Notes: generated by a model from the letters alone, not told the origin. A DNA stretch of 64,000 bases from Camarhynchus parvulus (GCF_901933205.1 NC_044577.1:4103321-4167320), one strand, 5' to 3'; positions 32,068 through 46,420 are shown, counted from the first letter of the stretch. Translations and numbers: made by a program.

Positions 32068-33448
32068 CTAAAGCAAAACAGGCATGGAGGGAGTTTCAAG
32101 GAGATGGTGTTAGTATCTCTCCTGTTAGCTCAGCTGTGCTTTCAGAAAAATGCACAGTGCGCTATGAAGTCAGCTTTTAAGTACATTTATTTACTCAACA
32201 ATTATTGGGAAAAACAGGCATGGAGTTGCTCTTTCATCTTTTGTTTTGCTTTGTTTGAGGGCGTTTTATGGCAGGAACATTTAGAAGCAGAAGGTCAGGA
32301 AAGGAGATTTTTCTGACTTTGTGCTTACTTGACTCTTTATCAGGTGAACATCTTCATCTGCCCTAAGAGGAGCAGTAACATTTACTCTGGGCTTGCCAAA
32401 GTGGGGAAGCAGATCTGTGATGCTCCCCTTGAACAGGGAGATGTGTGTGTACTAATGAATAAGGGCATGAGCTGAAGAGAATTGTGCCCTGGGCCACTCT
32501 GGGTGGAAATTAATGTTCAACATTGCATTATCTCACTGCTACTGGTACATGCACCTTGCTGTGCCCCCTGGTTTGCAAACTGCATGGTCAGAGAAACAAA
32601 ACCAGTATCAAAGGATGTTCTTCAGCAAACCCCATGCTGGCTCATGTTCGTGTTCTGTTTTCAGCTGTAATTGTGGGCAATCCCATGTCGAAGTAGGAAA
32701 GGGGGAAGTTAAATACCATCATATAACATGTGCTGTAGGTATACTCAGAGCATTCTTTCTTTTCATAGTCTTAAGAATTGGGGTTTTTTTCCCCCATCCT
32801 GGAAGATCCAAAAGAAAATTGTGCTTTAGCTGGACATTGAGTTACTTTTCAGAAACCGCAGCCAAATTAAAGATATTTCAAACGTGACTGCAGAGTATGG
32901 ATAGATCAGGAAACAGTTTTAGGTGGGATTCCCAAATTGCAGTTGCACCACCCCAGACCCCTTTCGACATAGCTCTGCTGACAGAAACCAGTAATAGATC
33001 TGGTGATTGCTCACTGCAAACTCAGCCTTCTTTGGGCTGCTCTCTTGTTTCTTAGTGCACACAGCAGGCAGATGAGTGTGAACCATTAAAATAACATTTA
33101 TGTGATTGTTTAATGTTACTCTTTAATACAGGCTTGTGTGTATAAATCACAGGAGTTGAGCTTAATGGAGTAATAATGGAATAATCACATTGAGAAGGGA
33201 TGACGAGAGGAATTATGGATGTGAATTTTTTCAGGAGAGAAAAGTAAAGTGATCTGGGGCACTGTTTCCACTTGTGCTCCAGCCTTCCCATGTGACTTTG
33301 GATAGAAAGTTTTTGGTACCTTTTGGTATCTCAGTTTCTTCTCCATTAAATTAGAATTCCAAACTCATTCCTGTAATTGTGCCACTTGAGTGTAGAGAGA
33401 AGAGCTGCAGACACACAGCTACCAAAAGGCCCAGAATATTGCAGAGGC

Positions 33449-34021
33449 TGCATCGCTGGCCGGGGGTCTCTGTACAAATCACCAACAAGACAGGACTGCT
33501 GGGAACGTGCCTTGAGCTGTTTTATTTTCCAGCATCGGTCTCATTACATGATTATGGCAATGGGAAGATGCCATCAGCTCACATATCAGGCAGCAGACCA
33601 AGAACTTAATATTACAACTCACTTTAAAAGCTTTTTGACCAATCACACAAAGCGAAAGCACATTGACAGTAGTTTTATCCAATCACTATAAGCACACATA
33701 CCTTTGGTTAAAACAATGCTTGCTTATTTTGAATACAATACCAGCTTGTAAGCCTAAAAACACAATGCACAGAGCTCCATTATTAAGCTTAGAACTTCTT
33801 AATATCTTGCTAGATAAACTTTTCTGTAGCTTAGAGAGTTATGCTAGACAAGCGTTAATACACAGATCATTGTTCTATTTGTCCTTACTTTTCTACTTTT
33901 AAAATAATTTTTCTGCTGACCTATCTCATAGCTGCTGCTTAGATCTAATCACAGTTCTGCTGTCTCTGATCCCTGCCTTTCGTAGCTTTCTCAAAACTAT
34001 CTAATTTTGTAGATTCCCACA
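33449..34021 (-). mobile_element. Solo LTR, minus strand (family A, intact copy)
   Basis: On the minus strand it begins TGTGGGAATCTAC at 34021 and ends CCAGCGATGCA at 33449. A AATAAA signal lies in the tttattttcc segment near 33518, and CCAAT-type sites lie near 33640 and 33680. AGGC (or AGGCTG, depending on where the end is placed) is duplicated on both sides (33445-33450 and 34022-34027). It is about 573 bp long. The outer LTR of the nest at 54284-56482 and a diverged copy near 39510-40043 belong to the same family. No viral genes were seen. Confidence 0.85.
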
Positions 34022-36574
34022 AGGCTGGTTTTGAAAGATGATAATGCCACCAGCCAAGTTGGTGAGTGTAGGTGCCTCACCTGCTTAAAATGTTATAGAC
34101 AATTATATTAGGAACCAGGCTGCTGAGTGTCCAAGTGCCACAAAGATTGCAGCTCTAAGGTCTTTCATGCCCAAACAGGTTTGAAACTGGAGATTTGTAT
34201 TCCTTATTTGCTGAACAGATTCCTCAAATGCTCCTAAGTCATAATGTTTCTGTTGTTGTTGTTTGTTTTGTCTAATTAGCTCTAGCAGAACAATTGCAAT
34301 CTCTTTTACTTTGTGTTGTTCTGTGGTGGATACATGTAGCCCTGATTTTAGTTCTTCTGTAGATGGAAGTTCAATAAAAATAACAATAGTTTTACTAATG
34401 AGGATAACTATGTGAAGCCAGGATTCATGCTAAATTAGTATCTATTCGTGTCTTAGATCTATAATGAAGATTTCCTTACCCTCTGTGTGTGTCTTAATTC
34501 ATTACAAAGAAGTCCATTATATTTTATAAAAAACATTTTGACTTTTTTTCCTGAAACTCTTGCTAAAAACTATTGGAAAAGCAGGTGCTTTCCTGTAACA
34601 TCAGAATGAGACAAATGGCACTGCTTGCTTTTATTGTTATACAGAAGTGGTTTTCCTTTGGACACAGATGGACTTGACAATGGAAAGTAGTTGGAGACTA
34701 ATGGACACAAGCTTCAAAGCTTTCTGTGTGGGCCCTTGGTAGACAAAAAAAGAAAAAAAAGAAAAATCTCATTTTTGTTCTAATCAGTCTGAGTTAGAAA
34801 GAAAAGTACCCCAGCTCCAGGCTTATGGGGAACCTCTTACCTTTACTCAGAGGCAGAGTGGGCAGCAGGTGCTGTCTCTCCCTGTATGCATTTGCAGGAA
34901 AAAAATGAATGGGGTAAAAAGGAAAAAAAATGAGGCAGAGGAATTTTGTGCCCTGGAGACTGGGTAATTCACCTGTCTACAAGTATTTATTCTGGTGGCT
35001 TTTAGGGACATTTTCAAGTCACAGCAGAAGAAATGCTAAAATTGTTTCAAGGAGTCCCCATACTTAAGAGTTAAGTGAGTGGGAACTGTATTATTTGAAT
35101 GTGAGTAAAAGTAGTTAAATTCAGATCCCTTTTCTAATTTGTTGCATCAGAATCTTTCTCAGATCTGCTCCTCCATTATCCCATCAAATAGTCCCTATTT
35201 ATTCATTTGTTTATTTCTTCACATACATTGAGGAAGAAAAGGGAAGGAGTCACTCCCCCCAGTGAGGACCATCTGCTCTTTTCTTATTGGGAGGGAAAAA
35301 ACCCTACAATTAGTGTCTTGTTCATCTTTTTGTTTTACTAAAAAAAAAAAGAGGGGGAAAGAAAGTAAAAGAACTATTATGCAAATATCTGCAATTTGGT
35401 TTCAAATATTCTTTGTACTATGATGAGCAATTTCCTTTAATACAAACTCAGCCTACATGCCAGAACCATTTTTTTTAATTTTGCATTAATATAGGGAAGG
35501 GAAAAAACCCCAACTTTTATGTTCTTCTGGTGGCAAATTTGTCTCATCCTTTTTTTTTTTCTTTCTTTCTTTGCTTGGCACTACTACAGCTGTTATTCTG
35601 TAAGTTGTCAGATGTCATATTGGGTTTTTTTGAGGAAAAAAAAAAAAAAGAAGACAGCCAAAATAGCCTTACAGAGCCACAATTCCATCTCACTTCTCAT
35701 TGTTCCATTGCCATGATGAAATGGTCATGAAAGGGAGGACTCAGTGAATGAGAGAGAAGAGCTTTCTCCTTGCTATATTTGAATGCCAGTGGCTTGTGAT
35801 GGCAGCATTACCTCTAAGAACAGTTCTTTAGGGTTTTTATAAGCAGCTCCTGTGCTACTGGTCAGGGGTGTGAACTTTAGGGTCAAATAGCATAGCCAAG
35901 ATTAAACCTTCTGGTCCTTAGTCCTGGACCAGCTTGGTAGCTGAAACTTAGCATGGTAGCTGGAAACTTCTTATAGTCTGGAAAAGGGAAATTAAGCCTT
36001 TCCTGTGTGGCAAAACCAAAATGAACTCATCCAAGACCTGATGGGAGAGGTGATGGAAGAATCAGATGCTAAGAGGTTCAGATTTAGAAAGCAAACATGG
36101 TGTAGATGACTTCATTACCTGTGGCTGTAACTGGAAGATTAACTCTCAATATGCAAATTAACCACACTTATAAAAGTGTCCAGTTTTTGGGTGTAGCCCT
36201 TGGGTGGGCTTCCTCTGCCCTAAATGTACCTGAAGGCCCTCCAGTAAATATAGCTGCTTTTTATTCCCTTAATTTTGGCTGACCTCTGTTTGTAGGTAGC
36301 CCCAGAAAGGCATTAAAACAAGACCAAGGAGACTTTAAGTGAAGTGTGTCATACCTGCAACTTTTCTGTGGCTGCAATGGCACAGGGAATGTGGGGCAGT
36401 GCAGAATTTTAGATTTGTGCAGACTCTTGTTTTTGGGGCTCACAACATCAAGTGGGTTTTACCTGAGCCTGGAGGTTCCCTAGGAATGCCTAGCACTGGA
36501 CAGACAGAAATTCATGGTGCTCAGGGGACACTGATCCCCTTTAGCCACCTGAGTATTGGAACAAATTACACAGG

Positions 36575-36872
36575 ACTCCATTTTCTTCATGGTGGGAAAA
36601 GCCCATTCTTTATTCACATAACTCCTTTTTATACAGTTTTGTAGACTTTGTGTGTGACTTTAATTGGTTAGTAGCTTTCTTGCTAATTATTTTATTGGTT
36701 AGTAAAGTTGTTACCCTGTATTTATTGGTCACTTAAATTCTCGATGTCTATGTGCAGGAAAAGTTCTGAGAGATAGAAAAATGAAAACTATCTAATGGTG
36801 TAAAAACAGTTTATACAGGTGCTGATTGGTTTTCACCCAGGAATAGATTGTTATATTAATGAACTGCTCACA
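36575..36872 (-). mobile_element. Probable solo LTR, minus strand
   Basis: Read on the minus strand, there are four ACCAAT boxes (reverse of attggt at 36825, 36724, 36694 and 36663). They are followed by TATAAAAAGG (36633-36624) and AATAAAG (36614-36609), the layout of a retroviral LTR promoter with a short R region. TGTGAG at 36872 is a candidate 5' end. The left end and target duplication could not be fixed. It ends about 170 bp before exon 20. It could instead be a fragment of a larger element. Confidence 0.55.
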
Positions 36873-36956
36873 CCAGGATTGCTTTCACATGGGAACTTGA
36901 AAAGGGCTAGCCTGACAAGGAGAGCAGGCTTGATTTTATGAAGCCTTTCTTTATGA

Positions 36957-37250
<294 letters not shown>

Positions 37251-37436
37251 TGAATCATTTATTATAATTTTCATAATTAACTTTAAAACATGACTTTTTG
37301 TTTGCATTGGGTTTTTTCAGGCCTGGTTTTGTTTCCAGGAAGGTTGGGTAGTTCTTGAAATACACACTATTTTGGCTGCTTTACAGTATTATAGATTACT
37401 TATCAATATGTGAAACAAAGTGTTTTTCTTGACTGT

Positions 37437-38144
37437 TGTCTTGGTTTGCAAAGACAGGTGTCTGCTAAGGAAGGCAGGATCCTCCCTTGAAATGGAAAAT
37501 GTAAACCCCCTCTCTACGAATTATTATAAATTTGAAATTAAGGGGCTCTTAGGCAAAGATATGGGAGTAGGAATAACAGTTCATTACTAGGAAAATTAAA
37601 AATACAAATGCAATAGTACAAACCAAAAAAAAAACCAAAAACCAAAACCACATTGACAGAGTGAGAACAGGAGCTGACCCCCTGTGTGTCAGGGTGGTGG
37701 CACAGCCCCATCCCATGGGGGCTCAGCCCTCCTGCAGTGCCAGCTGTGGTTCTGCTGGAGCAGGATCCCGCACAAGGGGGGAGTTTTCCTCTGAAGCTCC
37801 AGGGCTGCTGGAGATGGGCCTGGGCTCCTCTGGGAATGCAGGGGAGAAGAAAGCTGCTCCTCTGGGAATGCAGTGGGCAAAGGCTGCTGTGCTGTTCCAA
37901 ATGTCAGATTGTATCCAGGTAGGAATGCTTGGCTCCTCCCCTGGGCAGAGCAGCTCCCAGTGGGATGATGGAATTTTATCAGCTATGCAGGGACACTCAG
38001 TGGCCATGAACAGAAGAGATCTCCTGGAGGGAGGATGGGTTGTGAAGAGATAAAGAACACTGCCCAATGAACAGAAGAGAACTGCCCCACCTCTAACAGA
38101 TGGGAAATACAATAGCCCCAAACCATATCTTACAGCCCAGGACA
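37437..38144 (-). mobile_element. Solo LTR, ERVL-type (copy 2), just after exon 20
   Basis: The + strand ends are TGTCTTGGTTTG (37437) and CAGCCCAGGACA (38144). A perfect 5-bp duplication ACTGT lies at 37432-37436 and 38145-38149. The 708-bp body aligns with the LTR at 5211-5896, with small indels (for example an extra A-rich run near 37620-37650). Orientation is inferred as minus. A long frame on the minus strand is shared in part with copy 1, but it is LTR sequence and unlike any retroviral protein I recognise. No internal region remains. Confidence 0.92.
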
Positions 38145-39509
38145 ACTGTCTTTCCAACTTAATGAGAGGTGGTTTTTTTGAGGTGAGGGTGGGTGAGGAA
38201 AGAAGCCCCTGTGTGAAATCTGGGGCTGGACACAGGGTGATTTTTTGGCCTCCTCTGTTGTTCACTGTTAATACATATGCTGGTTTTCAGCCCTTCTGGG
38301 TCTGCATTGCCAGACCTATCACCAATTGTCTGCCAGGAAGATGAACACATCCTTCATGGCACTCCTGGGTGGTGATCCTGCTAAGCTTGGGTCACAAACT
38401 ATCCTTGGCACCATGTTTTACAGCTGGTTTTCGGCATGTTTAGGTATTTAATGTTGTACTAAGAACAAGTACTCAGCACTAAGAAAATTGTTTGCAAAGA
38501 ACAAGATCTTGCAGTGTAGAAGGCCATAACTTATCCATTTTAAAGGTGCTTTTGAACAACTAGGGTTGTTTACTACAAGTGGCAATTTGGAGCTTGGCTT
38601 TTGCATTGAGTTATTTGGAAGTTGTTTAAGGTTTTAGATTATTTTGGAGAAAATGCTTGTTATAAACACATGGGCACAGACTGCTATCTTACATTAAATC
38701 TGCAGACTTAAGTGAATTTCCTATAATATCTATTACAAAATCTTAATTGAAGTTGTAATGTTAATCTTTTAGCAGTGAAGAGAAACCTGGAGATTCAGCT
38801 GGACTCAATATTAACTAAACATTTGCCTCTTTTAACAACTTAAATACAAAAAAAAATGTTTTTATAAAAGTAAGAAAATGTAGAAATCCAGCCCTTTTTT
38901 GTTCTTCAGGAGGAGCAGAATTTTGAGGAGCATCATGAATAGGGACTGTTTTCTTTCCAGAATCAGATCTGTTGTTAAACCTTCCTGAAGAAGAAAGTAA
39001 ATAAAGTGACTGTAGGGCTGGGGAGCGGTGGAGAGAACCCAAATCTGATATTGCAGCATTTTGTAGATGTGTGCAAGTCCTGTGCTGTGGTGGTAAAGCA
39101 ACCAGGGTTGCTGGGGAGTACAGGAACACACCAATGGGAATTTCTTTGTTGGGAATGTGCAAAAGTTTATTTAGGGCTGATACCAGCCCAGGCAAGGTGG
39201 GAGACAAAATCCATATTCCTGTTTGAGGCTTTCTCTCAACACAGCCTCCTCCCCATCTGTTCCCCACTCTTTTGATTGATAGTGGCTGTAATTATTTATT
39301 GCAAAACATTTACCCAGTGCCATCCTTGCACAGGTAATCCTCCACAATTTTCACTTTGTGTGTGCATATGGCCCTTGACTCCTTGCGCCAGGGCTGTGCT
39401 GGCTTTGCTGTGAGCCCTGTAGTGGAGCAGACAGCCTGATCCACAGCTTACAGAGCTGGCAGATCTCTGGGAGGGCCTGTGGAAGGCAGGTCATGGCTTT
39501 CCCATGGTT

Positions 39510-40043
39510 ATTCTTACCAAAGTGTGTGTTGATGGTTTTTCACAAGCAGGACAGGACTGCTGGGGTTCATTCCTTGAGCTTTTATGGCAGAATCAGCCTC
39601 ATTGCATGGCTGAGACAATTGAAAGATGGCAAAGCTCAAGTACAGCCGGCAGCAACCAAAGATTTCTTTGTTACAGAGCATTTAAAAAACTTTCTAGCCA
39701 ATGGCATATTGCTAAAGCTCACAGACAGTTGTTTTAGCCAATCACTAAAAGTACATCTGCTCCACACAATGCCTGTCTGCTCTCTATTAACACACAATAC
39801 TTCATTATTAAGCTTAAAACCTTCTACTATCTTGCTAAACATATTTTCCTGCAGTCTTAAAGTTTATTTTAGCCAAGCTAAAAACTCAAGCTATAGTTTC
39901 ATGTCCTTGCTTTCTATACTATTGTAACTTTTCTACTTTCAAACTTTACAACTGCAGCTAGCTCTAAGTTTTCTATTCTTTCTGTTTCTAAAGCCTACTT
40001 TTACAACTTTCTAGAAATCTTTTTAACTTTACTATTTCCCACA
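39510..40043 (-). mobile_element. Diverged solo LTR related to family A
   Basis: It shares ordered blocks with the LTR at 33449-34021: gacaggactgctggg, ccttgagcttttat, ttttagccaatcacta, cattattaagctta, tatcttgctaaa, and a TTTCCCACA right end. The minus strand starts TGTGGGAAATAG at 40043. Divergence is clearly higher than between the other two family members. The left boundary (39510-39545) and target duplication could not be determined. Confidence 0.75.
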
Positions 40044-42910
40044 TTGTGAAGCAGCTTCTAAACTGATTGCCACTGTACATGGCTACAGCTTAATGTGGGG
40101 TTTGGATTTAGGGACATTCCTTGGAAAATTGTTGCTGCTGCTTTTCTTGATCACCCCTGTCATGTGAGAGGAGGAGATGAGGTGTCACAGACATGTGAGA
40201 TCTGGGGTGGTAACCAAACAGTGCAAAGTGAGATCAGAAATGTAATATCAACTGGTGCAGTGTCAGGAAGAGAAAGGGAGTTCCTTTATAATAAAAGGTG
40301 GCCTGTTATTGAGAGAGTTTAGTGAAGTTTAGCTAGTTTATGGGAATTTAATTAAATGTATGTTCTTCCACATTACAATAATCATGTCAAGTGGGGTTAC
40401 AGGGTGTGCACAAAAAAATTGTTCCAGCCATGGTAAGAGGAAAAAGCTTTGAGAACACCAGACAAGGAGTTCCCTTATCCCAAAAAGTAGAATGAAAGTA
40501 ATACTAATTTTCCATTATCTGTCACATTTAACAGTGACTAGGAAACAGGAAAAGGTACCATTTGACTTGAATAAACTGATCCTCAGAGGAATGAGTGCAG
40601 AAGGCAGCAACAGGCACAAATTCCCATCGCTGCAGGAAGGTGCATGTATGTGTTCCACACTCCTGCACCCTCTGTGCCTGTGTTTCAGGTGCTGTCATGC
40701 AGCTTGGGAGTGTCTCTCCACATGTTGCTTTTCTAGGCTGTGGAGAATGATTGGTTGTGTCTTTCTGCAAGGTACCAAAAGCATGATTAGCAGAGTAGTA
40801 AGAGGCAAAAATCATCAGTGACTTCCCAGTCTTGTTCTCTGCTCCCTGAAGCAGCTCCTGGTATCTTTTGCTAGATGCATTGTTCTACCCTCACCTTTCC
40901 TGTTTTATGGAGAGGATTTTCCCCAGCAAGAAGAGGACTGAGGCCACTGGAAATGCTTAAGGTCTGAAGTTCAGGCTGATTTTTAGGAATTGTTTAAAAT
41001 CAAGTTGCTGTTGTGACACAGTCCCTCCCTAACTGTGCTTTTCTCCATCTGCCAGTGTGTGCAGGCACTTATTTATGGAAGTCATTGCTTCAGAGCTCAC
41101 TTGTTCTGCCAGGCTGTTCATTTCCATATGTCTCTACTTCTGTACAACTAGATGCAAAGCTAGTTAGCCACAATGCCTGCTTGCCAACCCACATATGGCT
41201 CTGGAGATAGCTTCTGAAGGTTGATGACAGGGCAGTTATAAAGCATTATCTACTGCCAATTGGAAAAGGCTTGGGTGCTTTTTCTCTTTGCTTATACAGA
41301 TTGTGTTGAATTTATTCTGATGTTACATCATTGTAGGGTAATTGTGTTCTCCTTCCAGAAGCTTTAGCTTCTTATTTTATGGATGAGAGCTATAAAAATA
41401 GAGTGGCCCCCAAGCATTCTGCATAAAACATGGTTGTTAGACAGCAGCTGTGTCTAAGGGGGCTCTTCCCTTCTGCTCTGCAGATTCACAAGGCTTCTCC
41501 TGGTGTCTCACTTCCATGGGGACTGTCTTACTTGGAAATGAATGTTTAACCTTTTAGCTCTGAGATCAGCACAGCAGTTTTATGTCGAGTTTGCTGTCCA
41601 GTAAAGCAGTGAACTGTGCTCATGTATGAAGGTATTTTGTAGTGGGAGCAAGAGTGTCCACCTTGGTGACCTCAGGGTATGGAAGGAGAGAATAATACTC
41701 CATGAACACCCTTAGTTTGGCTCCTTGAGAAGTGGGTTGAAACTCCAATTCTGTATGGATGGCACAAGCCTGGAAGTGAATTCCCAGCAGGTGAATCCTC
41801 AGCCAGGGTGTGACAGGTACACTTAAGTCAGGAAGATTCCACAAAGAAACAGGAAAAAAGTGCTGTGTGCATTGATATTTCAATGTGTTTGATGCAGTTT
41901 CTCTCAGCTAGGGCTGCCCCAACACACCCACACACACAACTTGGAGGTGTGAGGGTGAGGACATTCTCATGGAAATGCCTTCAAGAAAGGAAGACACATC
42001 TGGAGGGTTTTAGCCAGGAAAGGTTGGTTACCCTTTGCCACTGGGTGAGGTTATCCAAGGGACCTGTATTTGAGGCTGCATTCTCTCTCTGTAGCTATAG
42101 TGCAAAATAGCTGGAGTTCTGTTGGAATTATGCTAGTGAGTTTTTGTGGTGTGCTAAACTCTCTGTCTCTCTCAGGGGCTTACAGAAATGCAGTTTTGCT
42201 TCTGTAACATTGCATACAACACATAGACCTGGGCAGTCCCATTTCCTCTTCTACTTTTTTTTTCCCTGTTACAATTATGGTTTCTTTCTGCTGCTGTTGA
42301 TTTGCATTACATCTGCACTCATTTTGCTGAGCACTGTTCAAGGGCAGAGGAACTTTTCCTACCCCAAAGAAGTCAAGGCAGAGGAAGAGTCAGAAAGCAA
42401 ACTCCCTAACATGAGGCAGCTTGCCTGTCATCACCTAGGCTGTGGAGGAGAGCTCAGCTCTCCTGGGTCTCAGCCCCATCCTGTTCTGCCCTGTATCCCC
42501 CAGGGGCTTCCAGACCTGTTTTTTTGTGTTCTGAGCTATAATAATTCTTTTATAACCCCTCAGAATACTAACGAGGTAAAGCAGAAGTAGGTGGTTACAA
42601 TGGAATGTCGTGGAAGGAAAAGCAGGTACTTCAGGGGATTACTTTTTATACATTTCAATATAAAAGAATTCTCAAATTTACCTTAACTAAAGCCCTGCAG
42701 AGCATCAGTTATCCAGGTATGCAGGAAAACAATGTTTGAAAACATTCTAGGAATGAAAAAAGGGAGAGGAACTTGGGGATCAAATTTTAATGAAGCAGAT
42801 GCACATCTTCAACTCTACTGAGTGCTACTGCAGCCACTTGGAGTCATTGCTGTGTCTCAGGATTCCCTTCCAGAGGCTCAGAGCTGCAGATGGAAGCCTC
42901 CAGGAGCCAC

Positions 42911-43519
42911 TGTGAAAAACGCCAATCACTTGTTTTTAAAATTTTAAAAGTTTAATAGTAATAAAATAGTTATAAAAATAGCAATACAATTAGAGTAATA
43001 ATAATTTGGACAATTTGAATTAGGACAATATGAGACAATAGAAACAAAGAGTTACGGACATCCAGGTACCTTTTGCTGGGCACCATAAGCCCGAAAAAGG
43101 ACCCACATTAACAGAGGATTAACCCTTAAAAACAATAACGTGTTGCATATTCATACACCTCATCCATGATGCAGAAATTCCATTCAAACACAGGATTCTG
43201 TCTGGTCATCACCAACTTCTTCCTCTGAATCCTTACAGCGCCTTTGAGGCAGGAAGAAGTTCATTTCTTCTGATAATGGAGCAATAAATTCTCTTTCTCT
43301 GAAAGATTCAGGTGTGCTGTGGCTGCCATCTCAGTGCAAGTCCTTTCTTTAAAGTATCCTACCTAGCATAGTTTCTATTTTAACTCTTTTTATAACCTAA
43401 AACTATATTTAGCACACTACTTAAGAGAATTAATACAGCATTACTTTCTGACACAACACACATAATATTCATTTGAATATTTGCAAAAAGCCAATCATAA
43501 AATACATGGATTTTTCACA
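42911..43519. mobile_element. Solo LTR with TGTGAAAAA...TTTTTCACA ends (copy 2)
   Basis: The ends are TGTGAAAAACGCC (42911) and GATTTTTCACA (43519), with flanking GCCAC (42906-42910) and ACCAC (43520-43524), a 5-bp target duplication with one mismatch. The body matches the copy at 31425-32067 nearly throughout but lacks the 38-bp duplication. It is 609 bp long. Same left-right orientation as copy 1. Confidence 0.88.
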
Positions 43520-46194
43520 ACCACCAAGCCAAAGGCTCTCTCAAAGCCGCCTTGGTGCTTCATTCTGTCCTGTTTAGTGGCTGTGGGTGCCAGGGCTCTG
43601 TGCCATCCTGCAGCTCTCTTGGCCAAGGAGGGCTTGTCCTGAAGGGACCTCTCTCCGTGCCCGGCTTTTTGGGAAGGAGTATTTATCACTGCACTTCTCA
43701 GCTGGGGGTGAGCTCCCAGGCTGTGTGAAGTTCAAAGGATGTGTGTTGATTTTTGAGAAGCTGATCCAGAAGCATCCTAAATCCAGTGGGTTTGGGCCTG
43801 CACTCCTCTTGTCTGGAGGGCTGTGAGGTTGCACTGTGAATTGAGGAGTCTTTCTTCTCCAGCAAGACTTGATGGATTAGGAACAATGTTAGAGACAGCT
43901 TTTGTTACTGTGCTACAGATGGGGTGAGAGAGAAGCTGTGAGAAACAAGAGGAGTCAGGGGTAACTGGACAGGCTGGGAGGAGGTGGAGGACAGTTCAAG
44001 GTCTTTCCTTTTCATTAAAGAATCCTACCCTACAGCTCAGCGGCTATTCCATCCTGGAGTGAGCAAAGGAGCTTAATGACAGTCATCTATCAGCTGCCCA
44101 CATTTTAAGCTTCAAGATGTGTCTGTTCCCAGAGCTGTTGGCCTGACAAGGCTAATTGTACAGTGATAATGGCCTTCAGCCCCTCCTGACACAGTGCTGC
44201 CACTGGCCAGCAGCAGGGCCAAGGCCTGGGGTAATTATCACTGCAAGCAGCCTCATTAGCATAGATGGAGTTTGCTAATGGGCTGCTCCACGAGGAAGTG
44301 CAGTGTACAGAAGAGAGGGATCTAAACCAAGGGCTAGGAAATTAAAGCATATTGAAACAAGGTTTAATTTTGTAGAGGAGAAAAATCGAAATACATGGGG
44401 GAAAGTGTAATTTTCCTCTCTTGAATCCCTCTACAATTTCCTTTTTCTCTTCCTCTTTGTCATGACTGTTTTTCTCACTCAGCTGGAAAGCTTGGATATT
44501 CACAGATGGAAGGGAAGGATCCTTTTCTGGTGTCATTGGAGAGCTCTCACTCTCAGAAAACATGCTGCCATTGATTCTCAGAGGGGCATTACCCAACCTT
44601 GCTCATACCAAGGGACTATTTGGTACCCTGCTGGGTGGCTCCCAAAGCTTATACAAACTTGAGAAGCCCTTGCAGCAAACTTCAAGTGCATCTTGCAAAG
44701 TTCTTCATCCCAGCTTCTAATTTCTAAGTGGTGGAAGGGTTCAGATTTCTTTCTTGCTGTAATGAACTGGGCTGTCTTGGGCTTATGTGGGACAATGAGG
44801 AAGTTTCTTTTGATCCTCTCAGATATTTTTTTTTTTCCATGCAAGGCATGTTTCTCTGCATAACTATGTACCTATTTATAGAGAATTTTGCACTGTTTTC
44901 TTCCCCTTTGTTCACCAGTCATTTCTTCTAGATTATTGAACTGGTTTACTAACTTTTCTACCAAACCCAGTAGCCCACAGAGGTTTCCTATGGAAAGGAT
45001 TAAAATGAAGGCAAGCTGAGAAAATTCTTCAGCTTACATGCTGACCAAGTTCTTCTCATTTCCCTTTCTCCTTTCATCCCAGAGGGACTGTCCATTCACT
45101 ATGTTCCCAGTCTTTCTTTTGCTGTAATTTTCTTTTACTTGCTTTACTTCTATCATTCCCTTACTTTGACAGTGCTTTGTGTCAGCACCTGTTTTTTGCT
45201 TTTTCTCCAGTGTCACCATTTCTCTTTCTTTTTCATCCCCTGGCTGCTTGGCTCCCTTCAAGAGCATCATGTCTGCCACGCATCAGAGCTCTTATACTGT
45301 CCTGTCTCACTCCAGGGTTTGGAAAGGACTCAGTTCCTTAATTTCTCTCATAATCATAAATAATAAAGGCTTTGAATGTTTTATAGTGGGGGATGGGACG
45401 GGTTTATAGTAGGTTATAATCCTAATTTCTCCAGTCTTAATCTGACTCATGGATTATGTAGATTCCCTCTTCCCTTCTCTCTAAAAATCCAGTGTTCCCA
45501 GAAGTGTGGTTCATGATTGTGAGGGGAGAAAAAACCCCAAAGCAGAATTTCCAGTCATTTACAAATCACATCAGGCCTTGTGGAGGCACAGCAATGAGCG
45601 ATTTATTGCACAGAGACAGACAATTTATTGTTTTGTTAAATGAAAGGTGCACTTAGCCCTGACATTTATGGGGTTTCTGATATTAGAGACTTGACAGCCC
45701 CAGGCTACAGAAGCTCTGGAGGCTTTCCTTGGTGCCCCAGAGTTCTCATCAAGCGCACTGAGCTGCGTTTGGGGACATGGGACGCTCTCAACATCACATT
45801 TTCCCTGGCAGTCCCCAGCAAACTGGCTTGGGAAAGCATTATTGCAAACCACTCTTAAATCAAATTCAAGATATTACAGGAGCCCCTATGAGGGTCTGTC
45901 AGGATTTCCATTATAAGCACATATTTTCAGGTTTATAACTCAGCCATAAAATTCTGCAGGACTGTGACGTGGCATAAAATGTCTCAGCCCAAAGCTTTTA
46001 TTATTATTCCAGAAATATATGTATTTGGCTATTTTTAAGTTACAGAACTTGAGAAACAAAAGCTGGATTATTCTCTCTATATAGCCATAAATTAAAATGC
46101 ATTTTTCCCTAGTGAGTACCTTTCTCTCAACATTGTATTTTATAACAAAACTTATGTTGCTTGGATAACTACAGAAAAACAAGGGCCAAGGAAA

Positions 46195-46420
46195 ACACAC
46201 ACACACACAGAAATATATATAAAAATATACATATTGTGTGTATTATTATTATGGTATAAAACTACTGGATATATAGTTATTATATACGATATGTGTTATT
46301 ATATACAAAAGGCGTTATTGTATAATATATATTATTATATTATTATAATATTATTGTAATATTAAAATATTATAGCATAATTTTTATATACATAAAAAAT
46401 ATATATAGTCTATAAGCCAG
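46195..46420. repeat. CA repeat and AT-rich low-complexity tract
   Basis: A (CA) run at 46195-46209 grades into about 200 bp almost free of G and C. It is rich in tatata, attatt and short self-complementary AT blocks. Confidence 0.9.
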
